The position numbers and the translations under genes were made by a program. This document shows, piece after piece, positions 8,550-16,543 of a stretch of DNA of 64,000 nt. Below the pieces are notes generated by a model. That model was not told where the DNA came from and did not search any database. It saw nothing but the letters and a program-made list of their open reading frames with translations. How positions within the stretch are numbered: the first letter of the stretch is position 1; each line of letters opens with the position of its first letter. This stretch comes from Avrilella dinanensis (GTDB lineage Bacteria; Bacteroidota; Bacteroidia; Flavobacteriales; Flavobacteriaceae). Location: NCBI RefSeq assembly GCF_002807015.1, contig NZ_NIPO01000001.1, forward strand, positions 979,178-1,043,177, written 5' to 3'.

Positions 8550-10065
8550 GTATGATTTTTCGCAACCCAATAAATTAGCCCGAAAAGCCTTGTGGTTGGT
8601 TTTGGGAAATGCAGTTTGGGTGATGTTTCGCTCGTTGTGGCCGATATTGGCAGTACTGGCACTTCGAGGTTTCGATAACAAATCACCATGGTTGTATATT
8701 GTTTTTGCAGGAATATTTGTGTTATTAATTTCCCGTTTATTTATCAATTATTTCTATTATTCGTATCAGGTTATTGATGATGAGTTAGTTATCAACAAAG
8801 GCTGGCTGAGCAAATCCAAAACGGTCGTAAAGCTGGGTAAAATCCACGAAGTGAACCTAAATCAGAAATTAATCCATAAACTGATTGGCTTGTATATGGT
8901 TAAGGTGGATACGGCAGGAAGTTCCAAAACTGAGATTGCTATCAACGGTGTGGATTATCGTAAGGCATTGGCACTGAAAGAAGTTTTAACCAACACCGAA
9001 CTTGCTGTTTCTGAGGAAACTGACAAAACCGAACAACAAGATGAAACCTTTATTTCACAACCTGAAAACACCGCAACCGAAGAAAGAATTAAAATTGGAT
9101 TGACGAGTTTAATCAAAATCGGATTGACAAGGAATTATCTGCAAACATTGGGATTAATGATTGCATTTTCGTTTCAGATTATTGAGCAGACAAAAGATTT
9201 TTTATTTACTGATGAAGACGAAATTTCGATTTACAATGATATTTTTAATTCGGTTTCGTATGAACAATACATCGGATTGGTTGGATTACTTCTGGCATTC
9301 GGACTGATTGTTTTTATTATTTTGTTTAATTTAATACGGACTTTGTTTACCTATTTCAATTATCAGATTAACATCAAAAACAAGCAGTTGACGGTTTCCT
9401 ACGGACTGACCGATTCTCATATTACCGCTGTCCCATCGCAAAAAGTACAGCTGTTCAAAGTACAACAGAATTATTTCCAAAAGCTGATGAATTTGTTTGA
9501 AGTCAAAATCCAGCAAGTGGAATCAACAGAAAACAATAAACAGAAAAAAGGGCTGGTCGTTCCCGGAGCAAATCGTTTGGAACTGGACAAAATTTTTCAC
9601 GTGATTTACCAAACCGATTTAGAAATTCCAACTGAATTTCTGAAACCACACAAACGGATTTTATTGCTCAAATTCTTTTGGTTATGTATTCCGGCATTGA
9701 TTGCTTTGGGTGTTTTTTATTACAGTGAAACGATGCATTATGCGTGGGTTATTCTGCCGTTTTTGGTGTTCTTTTACTTTTTGATTTACTGCGGATACCG
9801 AAACGAAAAACTGTACATCAAAGACGATTTTATTGTATTGAAAAAAGGCATTTGGGACGTTACAACCACATATCTTCAAATCAATAAAGTGCAACAAATC
9901 AGCCTTAGTCAAAGTTATTTTCAGGAAGGACGAAAGTTGGGTTCTTTGAATTTATATACAGCTGGTGGTGCTGTGACGCTTTATTATTATGATTTTGGTA
10001 AATTGCAAAAGCTGTCCGACGAATGGCTATATAAAATCGAGAAAAATAATTATCAATGGATGTAG
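8533..10065 (+). CDS. bPH2-domain membrane protein, YdbT-like
   Basis: A 510-residue polytopic membrane protein with three PH-like repeats, each after a pair of transmembrane helices. Examples are VINKGWLSKSKTVVKLGKIH near 85-105, the middle unit with AVPSQKVQLFKVQQNY near 300-315, and the last with DVTTTYLQINKVQQISLSQ near 440-460. A low-complexity Glu/Thr linker (about 158-185) separates the first two. It is the larger partner of the preceding gene and is translated with it through the 17-bp overlap. A role in envelope stress or peptide resistance is inferred only from the YdbST family. Confidence 0.82.
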   Translation: MKQMPKYDFSQPNKLARKALWLVLGNAVWVMFRSLWPILAVLALRGFDNKSPWLYIVFAGIFVLLISRLFINYFYYSYQVIDDELVINKGWLSKSKTVVKLGKIHEVNLNQKLIHKLIGLYMVKVDTAGSSKTEIAINGVDYRKALALKEVLTNTELAVSEETDKTEQQDETFISQPENTATEERIKIGLTSLIKIGLTRNYLQTLGLMIAFSFQIIEQTKDFLFTDEDEISIYNDIFNSVSYEQYIGLVGLLLAFGLIVFIILFNLIRTLFTYFNYQINIKNKQLTVSYGLTDSHITAVPSQKVQLFKVQQNYFQKLMNLFEVKIQQVESTENNKQKKGLVVPGANRLELDKIFHVIYQTDLEIPTEFLKPHKRILLLKFFWLCIPALIALGVFYYSETMHYAWVILPFLVFFYFLIYCGYRNEKLYIKDDFIVLKKGIWDVTTTYLQINKVQQISLSQSYFQEGRKLGSLNLYTAGGAVTLYYYDFGKLQKLSDEWLYKIEKNNYQWM

Positions 10066-10154
10066 TTTTGGAAAGTGAACATCAGATTTTTTGTTCAGAC
10101 ATCAAATTTATATTACAAAAAATGACCAGTTTCGAAAGCTAATTGTTCCGAATG

Positions 10155-10260
10155 CCGGGCACACGGCACATAAAGACGCAAAACCTTTGGTTCTTGACAC
10201 TATTGTGAGATTTGTAAAACAGATAATATAAAGCCACAGATGCATAGATTTAAAGTAAAA
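10155..10260. repeat. Decayed Bacteroidota intergenic repeat
   Basis: The 222-bp spacer 10066-10287 holds no gene. It contains GGCACATAAAGACGCAAAACC (split by position, near 10175-10195) and GCCACAGATGCATAGATT at 10233-10250. The second string recurs exactly at 45462-45479. Both resemble the imperfect CACAGAT/CACAAAG intergenic repeats common in flavobacterial genomes. Confidence 0.5.
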
Positions 10261-10287
10261 AATAACTAGTGGCAAAAATATAAAAAT

Positions 10288-11247
10288 ATGAAAAAATGGA
10301 TAAAAGCAGCTCGTCTGCGAACACTTCCGTTATCAATATCCGGAATTTTGGTTGGAAGTGCGGCGGCATATCAAAACTACCACACACAATCGAATTATTA
10401 CATTATCGTGATTTTATGCTTGCTGACGACTTTGTTTTTTCAGGTTTTGTCCAATTATGCCAATGATTACGGCGATGCGGTCAAAGGCACGGATAACGAA
10501 AACAGGGTAGGTCCTAAAAGAGCGGTACAGAGCGGCGAAATTACCAAACAGCAGATGAAAAATGCGATTATCATCACGTTGGTTTTGTCGCTGATAACTT
10601 CTGTCGGAGTGATTTATACGTCTTTTGGAAATGCAAATTTTCTTCAGGCAATCATCTATTTCGTATTGGCGATAGCTTGTGTGGGTGCAGCGATAAAATA
10701 TACGGTGGGCAATTCGGCTTATGGTTACAAAGGATTAGGCGATGTTTTTGTGTTTATCTTTTTCGGATTGGTCAGCACGTTGGGAACTTATTATTTATTC
10801 GGGCATTCTATGGATTGGAAAATCGTTTTTCCTGCATCAGGAATCGGTTTACTGAGTATGGCGGTATTGAATATGAACAACATGCGTGATGTAGAAAATG
10901 ATACTGTCATGGGCAAAAAAACAATGGTGGTAAAAATGGGCTATGAAAAAGCGAAACAATACCATTTTTATTTAATCATATTCGCAGTGATATTCATCAA
11001 TCTTTACGCTATGAATGTGTTTTCAAAGTGGTATCAATTTGTTTATGCCATCGGCTTTATCCCTTTGTTGAAAAATATTGGAATAGTTGGCAAAACAAAA
11101 AATCCCCGATTGTTAGATCCAGAGTTAAAACGTTTGTCGTTAAGTACTTTTTTTATATCTTTATTGCTTTCAATTGCACTAATTTTAAATGCACTAATTT
11201 ATGAAAATAACTTATCTTGGACACGCTTCTTTAGCAATTGGAGCTAA
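10288..11247 (+). CDS. menA: 1,4-dihydroxy-2-naphthoate polyprenyltransferase
   Basis: Membrane prenyltransferase that joins the polyprenyl chain to dihydroxynaphthoate in menaquinone synthesis, the quinone of this phylum. The 319-residue UbiA-superfamily protein has the first Asp-rich motif in NYANDYGDAVKGTD (57-69), the second in NNMRDVENDTVMGKK (near 197-211), and about eight hydrophobic helices. The start MKKWIKAARLRTLPLS is the usual MenA N-terminus. Its 3' end overlaps the next gene by 47 bp. No -7 box is obvious in the repeat-bearing spacer upstream. Confidence 0.95.
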   Translation: MKKWIKAARLRTLPLSISGILVGSAAAYQNYHTQSNYYIIVILCLLTTLFFQVLSNYANDYGDAVKGTDNENRVGPKRAVQSGEITKQQMKNAIIITLVLSLITSVGVIYTSFGNANFLQAIIYFVLAIACVGAAIKYTVGNSAYGYKGLGDVFVFIFFGLVSTLGTYYLFGHSMDWKIVFPASGIGLLSMAVLNMNNMRDVENDTVMGKKTMVVKMGYEKAKQYHFYLIIFAVIFINLYAMNVFSKWYQFVYAIGFIPLLKNIGIVGKTKNPRLLDPELKRLSLSTFFISLLLSIALILNALIYENNLSWTRFFSNWS

Positions 11248-11881
11248 TGGAAAAAACCTGATTATCGACCCATTTATTTCGGGTAATGAATTAGCCAAAC
11301 ATATTGATATAAACGCTTTAAAAGCAGATTACATCCTGATTACGCACGCTCACGGTGACCATATCTTGGACGTGGAAACGATTGCGAAAAACACAGGAGC
11401 AATCATTGTTTCCAATGCCGAAATCGCTGGTTATTACGAAGCCAAAGGTTTTACAACGCACCCGATGAACCACGGCGGAACGTGGGAATTTGATTTTGGA
11501 AAAGTAAAATATGTCAACGCTATTCACTCAAGTAGTTTTCCGGACGGGAGTTATGGCGGGCAACCCGGTGGTTTTGTAATCGAAGCCGAAGAGAAAAACA
11601 TCTACATTGCCGGAGATACCGCTTTGACTTATGACATGAAACTCATTCCGATGAGAAATCCTCTGGATTTAGCAATTTTACCTATCGGAAGCAATTTTAC
11701 AATGGACGTGGACGATGCTACTATTGCCGCAGAATATTTAGATGTCAATCATGTTTTAGGCTACCACTACGATACTTTCGGATATATTAAAATCGACCAC
11801 GAAGTTGCCAAACAAAAATTTGCCAACAAAAAGAAAGAATTGATTTTACTGCCGATTGGTGACTCGATAGAGTTAAAATAG
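11201..11881 (+). CDS. Metal-dependent hydrolase, UPF0173 / metallo-beta-lactamase fold
   Basis: A 226-residue metallo-beta-lactamase-fold protein with the metal motif HAHGDH at 49-54, a later AGDTAL motif near 145-150, and the C-terminal His near LGYHYDTFG. This matches the UPF0173 (YtkL-like) family, whose substrate is unsettled. The start MKITYLGHAS is canonical for the family although it lies 47 bp inside menA in another frame, so translation is probably coupled. The menA link may be only operonic. Confidence 0.88.
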   Translation: MKITYLGHASLAIGANGKNLIIDPFISGNELAKHIDINALKADYILITHAHGDHILDVETIAKNTGAIIVSNAEIAGYYEAKGFTTHPMNHGGTWEFDFGKVKYVNAIHSSSFPDGSYGGQPGGFVIEAEEKNIYIAGDTALTYDMKLIPMRNPLDLAILPIGSNFTMDVDDATIAAEYLDVNHVLGYHYDTFGYIKIDHEVAKQKFANKKKELILLPIGDSIELK

Positions 11882-11963
11882 CAAGTAGTTTTTGTTTCAT
11901 CTTTAAATTTTTTATAGATAAAATAAGCTTACAAAAAAAAAACCTCCATACTATCATATCGAC

Positions 11964-12015
11964 AAAAATACCCTTTTTAGGGTATTTTTTACTTTGTACA
12001 AAGCCTTTACATTTG
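11964..12015 (+). promoter_or_regulatory. Operator 1 and promoter of the two-component operon
   Basis: Perfect palindrome AAAAATACCCT (11964-11974), 4 nt, AGGGTATTTTT (11979-11989), then the -7 box TACATTTG at 12008-12015. The palindrome centre is 31.5 bp before the -7 box, near -44 from the expected start, a typical activator position. No proper -33 TTTG is present at normal spacing. The core TACCCT-N4-AGGGTA has the 16-bp length and outer TAC/GTA of a NarL 7-2-7 site. The rest of 11882-12138 is AT-rich with no gene. Confidence 0.75.
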
Positions 12016-12138
12016 TAGAAACAAGTTTTAAATATCACTTTTATCGGATTCATCATTTATTTTTTACCAACCCTATTCTTTTAATAATAAAAATAAAACG
12101 TTAATTTGCAAAATATTTATACAATTTAAACTGTAAAT

Positions 12139-14148
12139 ATGAAAATATATTACCTCTTTTTTATTATGTTTTTTGTTGGGTTATCACTATACGGACAAAA
12201 CCAGCAGCGGGTGGATAGTCTTGAGTCTGAGTTAATAAATTCCAAAGATATACAGCATAAGGCAGAAATATACGAAGAGTTATCTGCGGAATATCAAACT
12301 TTTGATTTAGCCAAAGCTTTAGAAACTGCAGAAAAACTAAAAGAATTGGCTGTAAAAGAAAATAATGATATGCTCCTTGATAAATCTCTCAGGTTGATTT
12401 ACAATGCCTGTGTTCTGGCGGGTGATATGGATAAAACAGAGCAAACTTTACAGGATTTACAGGCTCTTTATGAAAGAACCCACAACCTGCAAACACGAAG
12501 TGCTGTACTTCAGGGAATGGCTCGTCTTTATATGGAAAAAACAGAATATGAGCAAGCTACAGAAACTTTTCAACAAGCTATAGAAGTTTGCCAAGAAGGG
12601 GTAAAAACAGATGAAGTATTCGAAGACCATTTAGCTCATATTCGGCTTAATTATGCCATTACTTTAATGCGGTGGGCTTATACAAAAAAGCAATCTGGAA
12701 CACTTTATGAAAAAGAGGCAAACACGCTAAAAAAGAATATCTTAGACTTAATAAATAAGTCTTTGGAGTATAAAAAGAAAGAAAATGAATTAGGTGAAGT
12801 TACGCTTGTTTATAATAATTTAGCCGTAGTGTATCAACTCTTTGAAGACAAGGATAGCATTATGTATTATAACGAAAAAGCATTGCAGTTAGCTCAGAAC
12901 AACAAAGATGCCTTTAGAACAGCGATGGCCTATGATAACATAGCAAATATTTATCATAGTGAAGGTAACTTTGATTTGGCATTAGATTACCTTAACAGGT
13001 CGTTAAAAACATATCAGGATTTGGGAGCTCAAAAGTGGGTCGGAAAAGTTTATTTTCAGAGAGCTAAAAATTATAAATGGCTGGAACAATATGACAAAGC
13101 CATTACAGATTTAGAAAAAGCTCTTGATATATATGAAAGTACAGAGGACAAAAATGGAATTATGACAGTCACAAATTTGTTAAGTGAATCTTACGAAAAG
13201 CAAGGAGATTACAAAAATGCGTTGTATTACTTTCAAAAATCTTCCGAAAAGCATAATGAAATTCTTTCAGAACAAAGTTTGAGAAACATTGCTTGGATAA
13301 GAGCTAAATATGATTCCGAAAACAGGGAAAAACATATCACGGAACTTCAAAATTCCCATCTGCAAAAGGAAAAACAAATTAAAAATAATCTGATTGTCAT
13401 CATATCACTTATTTCGGTTATTCTTATCATTGTCATGCTTTTGGTTTTACTGAGAATGAGAAATTCCAATCAAAGAAAAAAACACGAAATCGAAAAACAG
13501 GAAATGCTTTCAAAACTGAAAGAAGAAGAACTGAAATCTGTTATAAAAATACTTGAAAGCAAAGAAAATACCAAGCAAAAAATTGCCCACGAATTGCACG
13601 ACCGGTTAGGGGTAATGTTAGCCACCATTAAGCTTTATGTAGAATCCGAAAAAAATAAATCAGAGAATGAAACCTCCAGAAATAATTTAGCTAAAGGGTT
13701 GGATTTATTGCAGATGAGCATTGATGAAGTAAGAGCAATTTCAAGAGAATTATCTTCGCCTACACTGGAAAAATTCGGATTGAACTCTGCCGTAAACGAG
13801 CTTGTAAAAAGTATCAATCAGACCAAGAATCTATATATCAGTTATGAATTTTCTGAAGATATTAAGTTTGATTCACAAACCAAAATCAATGTTTACAGAA
13901 TCATACAGGAATTATTCTCGAATGCTATCAGGCATTCAAAGGCTGATTCTATTCAGCTCAAATTAGAGGCAAAGGGAAAAAATATTATTTTGAATTATTC
14001 TGATAACGGTATCGGTTTTTCAGAGTCAGAAGCACAGCAGGGAGTAGGCTGGAAGAGTATTTACTCACGCGTAAACCAGCTAAAAGGAACAGTTAGATTT
14101 GAGCCTTCCGGAAAAGGCACAAATATTTTGTTTGAACTTCCGGTATGA
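12139..14148 (+). CDS. TPR-containing sensor histidine kinase (HisKA_3 type)
   Basis: A 669-residue membrane kinase: signal peptide 1-19 (ending SLYGQ), a periplasmic array of TPR helices (about 30-390), one transmembrane helix (about 413-437), a short coiled coil, then the HisKA_3 dimerisation helix with phosphoacceptor His487 in KIAHELHDRLGVML, and an HATPase domain with N-box ELFSNAIRHSK and G-box DNGIGF. Such kinases sense through TPR domains rather than PAS or ligand domains. The response regulator follows 28 bp downstream. An operator palindrome upstream suggests autoregulation. The stimulus is unknown; the envelope targets suggest an envelope signal. Confidence 0.93.
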   Translation: MKIYYLFFIMFFVGLSLYGQNQQRVDSLESELINSKDIQHKAEIYEELSAEYQTFDLAKALETAEKLKELAVKENNDMLLDKSLRLIYNACVLAGDMDKTEQTLQDLQALYERTHNLQTRSAVLQGMARLYMEKTEYEQATETFQQAIEVCQEGVKTDEVFEDHLAHIRLNYAITLMRWAYTKKQSGTLYEKEANTLKKNILDLINKSLEYKKKENELGEVTLVYNNLAVVYQLFEDKDSIMYYNEKALQLAQNNKDAFRTAMAYDNIANIYHSEGNFDLALDYLNRSLKTYQDLGAQKWVGKVYFQRAKNYKWLEQYDKAITDLEKALDIYESTEDKNGIMTVTNLLSESYEKQGDYKNALYYFQKSSEKHNEILSEQSLRNIAWIRAKYDSENREKHITELQNSHLQKEKQIKNNLIVIISLISVILIIVMLLVLLRMRNSNQRKKHEIEKQEMLSKLKEEELKSVIKILESKENTKQKIAHELHDRLGVMLATIKLYVESEKNKSENETSRNNLAKGLDLLQMSIDEVRAISRELSSPTLEKFGLNSAVNELVKSINQTKNLYISYEFSEDIKFDSQTKINVYRIIQELFSNAIRHSKADSIQLKLEAKGKNIILNYSDNGIGFSESEAQQGVGWKSIYSRVNQLKGTVRFEPSGKGTNILFELPV

Positions 14149-14176
14149 TGATAAGTAATCCGTTAAATCATATGAT

Positions 14177-14785
14177 ATGGACAAGGTAAAATTAATGATT
14201 GCAGACGACCACCGGCTTTTTTCTGAAGCGCTTATGATGGTACTGAAAGAAGTTGAGGAAGTCGAGATTATCGGGTTAGCTGATAACGGAGTAGAATTAA
14301 TTAACCTGATTAACCACAACATACCGGATATCGTTATATTAGATATCAATATGCCCGAAATGGACGGAATCGAATGTTGCAAACAAATCAAAAAGCTGAA
14401 CAGCAATATTAAAATAATGATTTTGTCGAGCTTTTACAGCGAGGAGTTTGTTTTGAATGCAATGCACAACGGAGCAGATATTTACTTGTCGAAATGCACC
14501 AATATCGAAATCCTTAAAGAAGCTATCTTAGACGTTGTATTTGGCGAACAATGCAAAACTTCTGAATTCAATAATATCAAATCTTCCGAAACATTTGATA
14601 TTACACAAAGAGAAAAAGAAATATTAAAACTCATCGCACTCGGACATACTGCAAACCAAATAGCAGATGATTTATGCCTTAGTTTACATACGGTGGAAAC
14701 ACACCGAAAAAATCTTCGCAACAAATTAGGACTAAAAAACCAATCTATGTTGGTTAAATACGCCATCGAAAGAGGTTTGGTTTAA
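14177..14785 (+). CDS. NarL/FixJ-family response regulator
   Basis: A 202-residue DNA-binding regulator. The receiver domain (1-120) has acidic pair Asp10-Asp11, phosphoacceptor Asp56 in VILDINMP, Ser84 and Lys106. The LuxR-type helix-turn-helix (about 138-200) contains LTQREKEILKLIALGHT and SLHTVETHRKNLR. It is partnered with the upstream kinase. It is the best candidate to bind the three palindromes at 11964, 14818 and 15688, because their core layout fits the NarL 7-2-7 class and they occur only around this gene in the window. Confidence 0.95.
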   Translation: MDKVKLMIADDHRLFSEALMMVLKEVEEVEIIGLADNGVELINLINHNIPDIVILDINMPEMDGIECCKQIKKLNSNIKIMILSSFYSEEFVLNAMHNGADIYLSKCTNIEILKEAILDVVFGEQCKTSEFNNIKSSETFDITQREKEILKLIALGHTANQIADDLCLSLHTVETHRKNLRNKLGLKNQSMLVKYAIERGLV

Positions 14786-14817
14786 TTTAGTATAGCAATT
14801 TTACATTTCTGTTTTTG

Positions 14818-14869
14818 AAAAATACCCTGATTAGGGTATTTTTTAACATCATTTTTCTGTTTAGGTTTG
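14818..14869 (+). promoter_or_regulatory. Operator 2 and promoter of the outer-membrane barrel gene
   Basis: Perfect palindrome AAAAATACCCT (14818-14828), GATT, AGGGTATTTTT (14833-14843), then the -7 box TAGGTTTG at 14862-14869. Centre to -7 distance is 31.5 bp, identical to operator 1, and the leader is about 20 nt. It lies 33 bp past the regulator stop and could also act as a weak terminator of that operon. Confidence 0.75.
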
Positions 14870-14896
14870 CTGTGTTAAATCTTAAATAAAATAAAA

Positions 14897-15520
14897 ATGA
14901 AGAAATTAGTACTATCATTATTATTTGTAGCTGTAGCTACGATTGCAGGTAATGCACAAGAAATCAAATTTGGAGCTAAAGCAGGTCTAAACATTGCTAA
15001 CCAAACAGGAGATGTTGAAGACACAAAATCTTTAATTGGGTTTCATTTAGGAGCTTTTGCAGAGATTAAACTTGCAGAGCAATTCGCTTTCCAACCCGAA
15101 TTGCTATACTCTATTCAGGGAGCGAAATACGAGTTTTCGGAAGAAGGTTTCTCGGAGGAAGGTAAAGTAAAATTAAGTTACTTAAACATTCCTTTGATGT
15201 TGAAGTATTATGCAACAGAGTCGCTATTTGTTGAAGCTGGTCCGCAGGTAGGGCTTTTGTTAAGTGCAAAAGAAGATTACAGCTATAATGACACTGAGTG
15301 GGGAGAATCTGGATCAGAAGACGGAATGGATGTTAAAGATTCTTATAAATCTATTGATTTTGGTCTGAATTTAGGATTGGGGTATAATTTTACTGAAAAT
15401 ATTTTTGTTGGAGCTCGTTACAATTTAGGTTTGTCAAACATTATGGACTTAGGAGATGATGAAGGGGATTACAAAGTTAAAAACTCAGTAATTCAGGTAT
15501 CCGTAGGATATAGATTTTAA
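14897..15520 (+). CDS. Outer-membrane beta-barrel protein (PorT/OMP_b-brl type)
   Basis: A 207-residue protein with a signal peptide (about 1-20, ending GNAQ) and a small barrel of about eight strands: alternating hydrophobic residues, repeated GAKAGLNIAN, FHLGAFAEIKL, FVEAGPQVGLLL and NLGLGYNF strands, and a terminal strand ending VSVGYRF with a C-terminal Phe. This is the common Bacteroidota OMP_b-brl family. An acidic loop (about 130-155) is exposed. It has its own promoter with an operator palindrome and its own terminator. Being controlled by the adjacent two-component system is inference. Confidence 0.88.
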   Translation: MKKLVLSLLFVAVATIAGNAQEIKFGAKAGLNIANQTGDVEDTKSLIGFHLGAFAEIKLAEQFAFQPELLYSIQGAKYEFSEEGFSEEGKVKLSYLNIPLMLKYYATESLFVEAGPQVGLLLSAKEDYSYNDTEWGESGSEDGMDVKDSYKSIDFGLNLGLGYNFTENIFVGARYNLGLSNIMDLGDDEGDYKVKNSVIQVSVGYRF

Positions 15521-15598
15521 AGAAGAATAAGTTATTTCATAAAAATAGTTTTTTGAATTAGTACATTTATTCATCTACCAATAGCTATATTTATGTTG

Positions 15599-15632
15599 CC
15601 TTACTCTTCTAAAAAAGGGTAAGGTTTTTTTA
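15599..15632 (+). terminator. Terminator of the barrel gene
   Basis: Stem CCTTAC (15599-15604) with GTAAGG (15619-15624), followed by a seven-T run, about 80 nt past the stop. Confidence 0.75.
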
Positions 15633-15687
15633 TTAATTTATCTTTTGTTGGTGTAAATCTAATGGTTATCAAGTAACCTTCTTTTGA

Positions 15688-15739
15688 AAAAATACCCTAA
15701 TCGGGGTATTTTTTCGTTTAGATAAAGCCTTTACATTTG
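15688..15739 (+). promoter_or_regulatory. Operator 3 and promoter of the downstream lipoprotein
   Basis: Palindrome AAAAATACCCT (15688-15698), AATC, GGGGTATTTTT (15703-15713, one mismatch), then the -7 box TACATTTG at 15732-15739. Centre to -7 distance is again 31.5 bp. The stretch GCCTTTACATTTGT around the -7 box is shared exactly with operator 1. Confidence 0.75.
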
Positions 15740-15768
15740 TCAAAATAATTAACTAAAAAAGATATAAA

Positions 15769-16323
15769 ATGAAGAATTTATTAAAAACAATCGGTTTAGT
15801 TTTCTCATTAGGACTAATGGTCATTTCGTGCAGCAGCGATGACAACGGAGGAAACAAGGATTATCTTAATGGTGTACCTAAAGGAGAAATAGTTCCTGTC
15901 GGAGAAAGATTTGTTACTTTAACAGGGTATGATGAAGGAAGTGCATCATCTTCATCAATGACAACTTCACAAACGAACTCACAAAAATGGTGGAAGTATA
16001 TTTATGGGGAAATCGAGTATAATTGCGAAGGAGAAAATGACGTGGAAGAAATTGATGAAGATGGCTATTATTATGCGTTTTTTCCTAACGGTAAAATGTA
16101 TTATAAAGACGGGATAAACGGAACTCCTTTCGCATATAACGATTGGGAATGGACAGACAGTTCAAAATCAAAGGTTAAAATTTCTAACAATTATGGAGAA
16201 AGTCAGGTATTTGAGTTTACAGAGCTTAATGCTAATGCGGTTGTTTATGCGAGTTATCAATCCCAACAAGGTTGTAGTTTACTGACTTGGGAACAGTTAG
16301 GAAATCCTGTGCATGAAGATTAA
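15769..16323 (+). CDS. Lipoprotein of unknown function in the palindrome regulon
   Basis: A 184-residue lipoprotein: signal peptide with lipobox VISC (Cys21), then the SSDDNGGN stretch typical of flavobacterial lipoproteins. A Ser/Thr-rich linker follows (about 55-70), then a beta-rich domain with many Tyr and Trp (WWKYIYGEIEY, DGYYYAFFPNGKMYY) and two later cysteines. I do not recognise the family. Its operator and promoter copy the layout before the kinase and barrel genes, so it is probably a target of the same regulator. The spacer 16324-16543 has no clear feature. Confidence 0.82.
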   Translation: MKNLLKTIGLVFSLGLMVISCSSDDNGGNKDYLNGVPKGEIVPVGERFVTLTGYDEGSASSSSMTTSQTNSQKWWKYIYGEIEYNCEGENDVEEIDEDGYYYAFFPNGKMYYKDGINGTPFAYNDWEWTDSSKSKVKISNNYGESQVFEFTELNANAVVYASYQSQQGCSLLTWEQLGNPVHED

Positions 16324-16543
16324 GGTTCAGTCGGAATCGGGTAAGAAATGTAATTAATTCAAATTACTAAAACATAAAAAGGCTATCCGAAAAGTTAATT
16401 TCTCCCAATATTTATCGGAACTGTTTCGTATTCTAATATTCAGATGATAAACGGAATAAAAAACCTACTCAAAATAGCAAGGAATTATCATCAAAAACTA
16501 ATTTTACCCAACAGGTAAAAACAAAAAATTAAATTAACTCATT

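Noticed and set aside
11964..11989. Reading the AAAAATACCCT/AGGGTATTTTT palindromes as ordinary terminators
   Set aside because: All three keep the same 31.5-bp distance to a -7 box, and the barrel gene upstream of the third already has its own terminator at 15599-15632. The second copy may still add termination.
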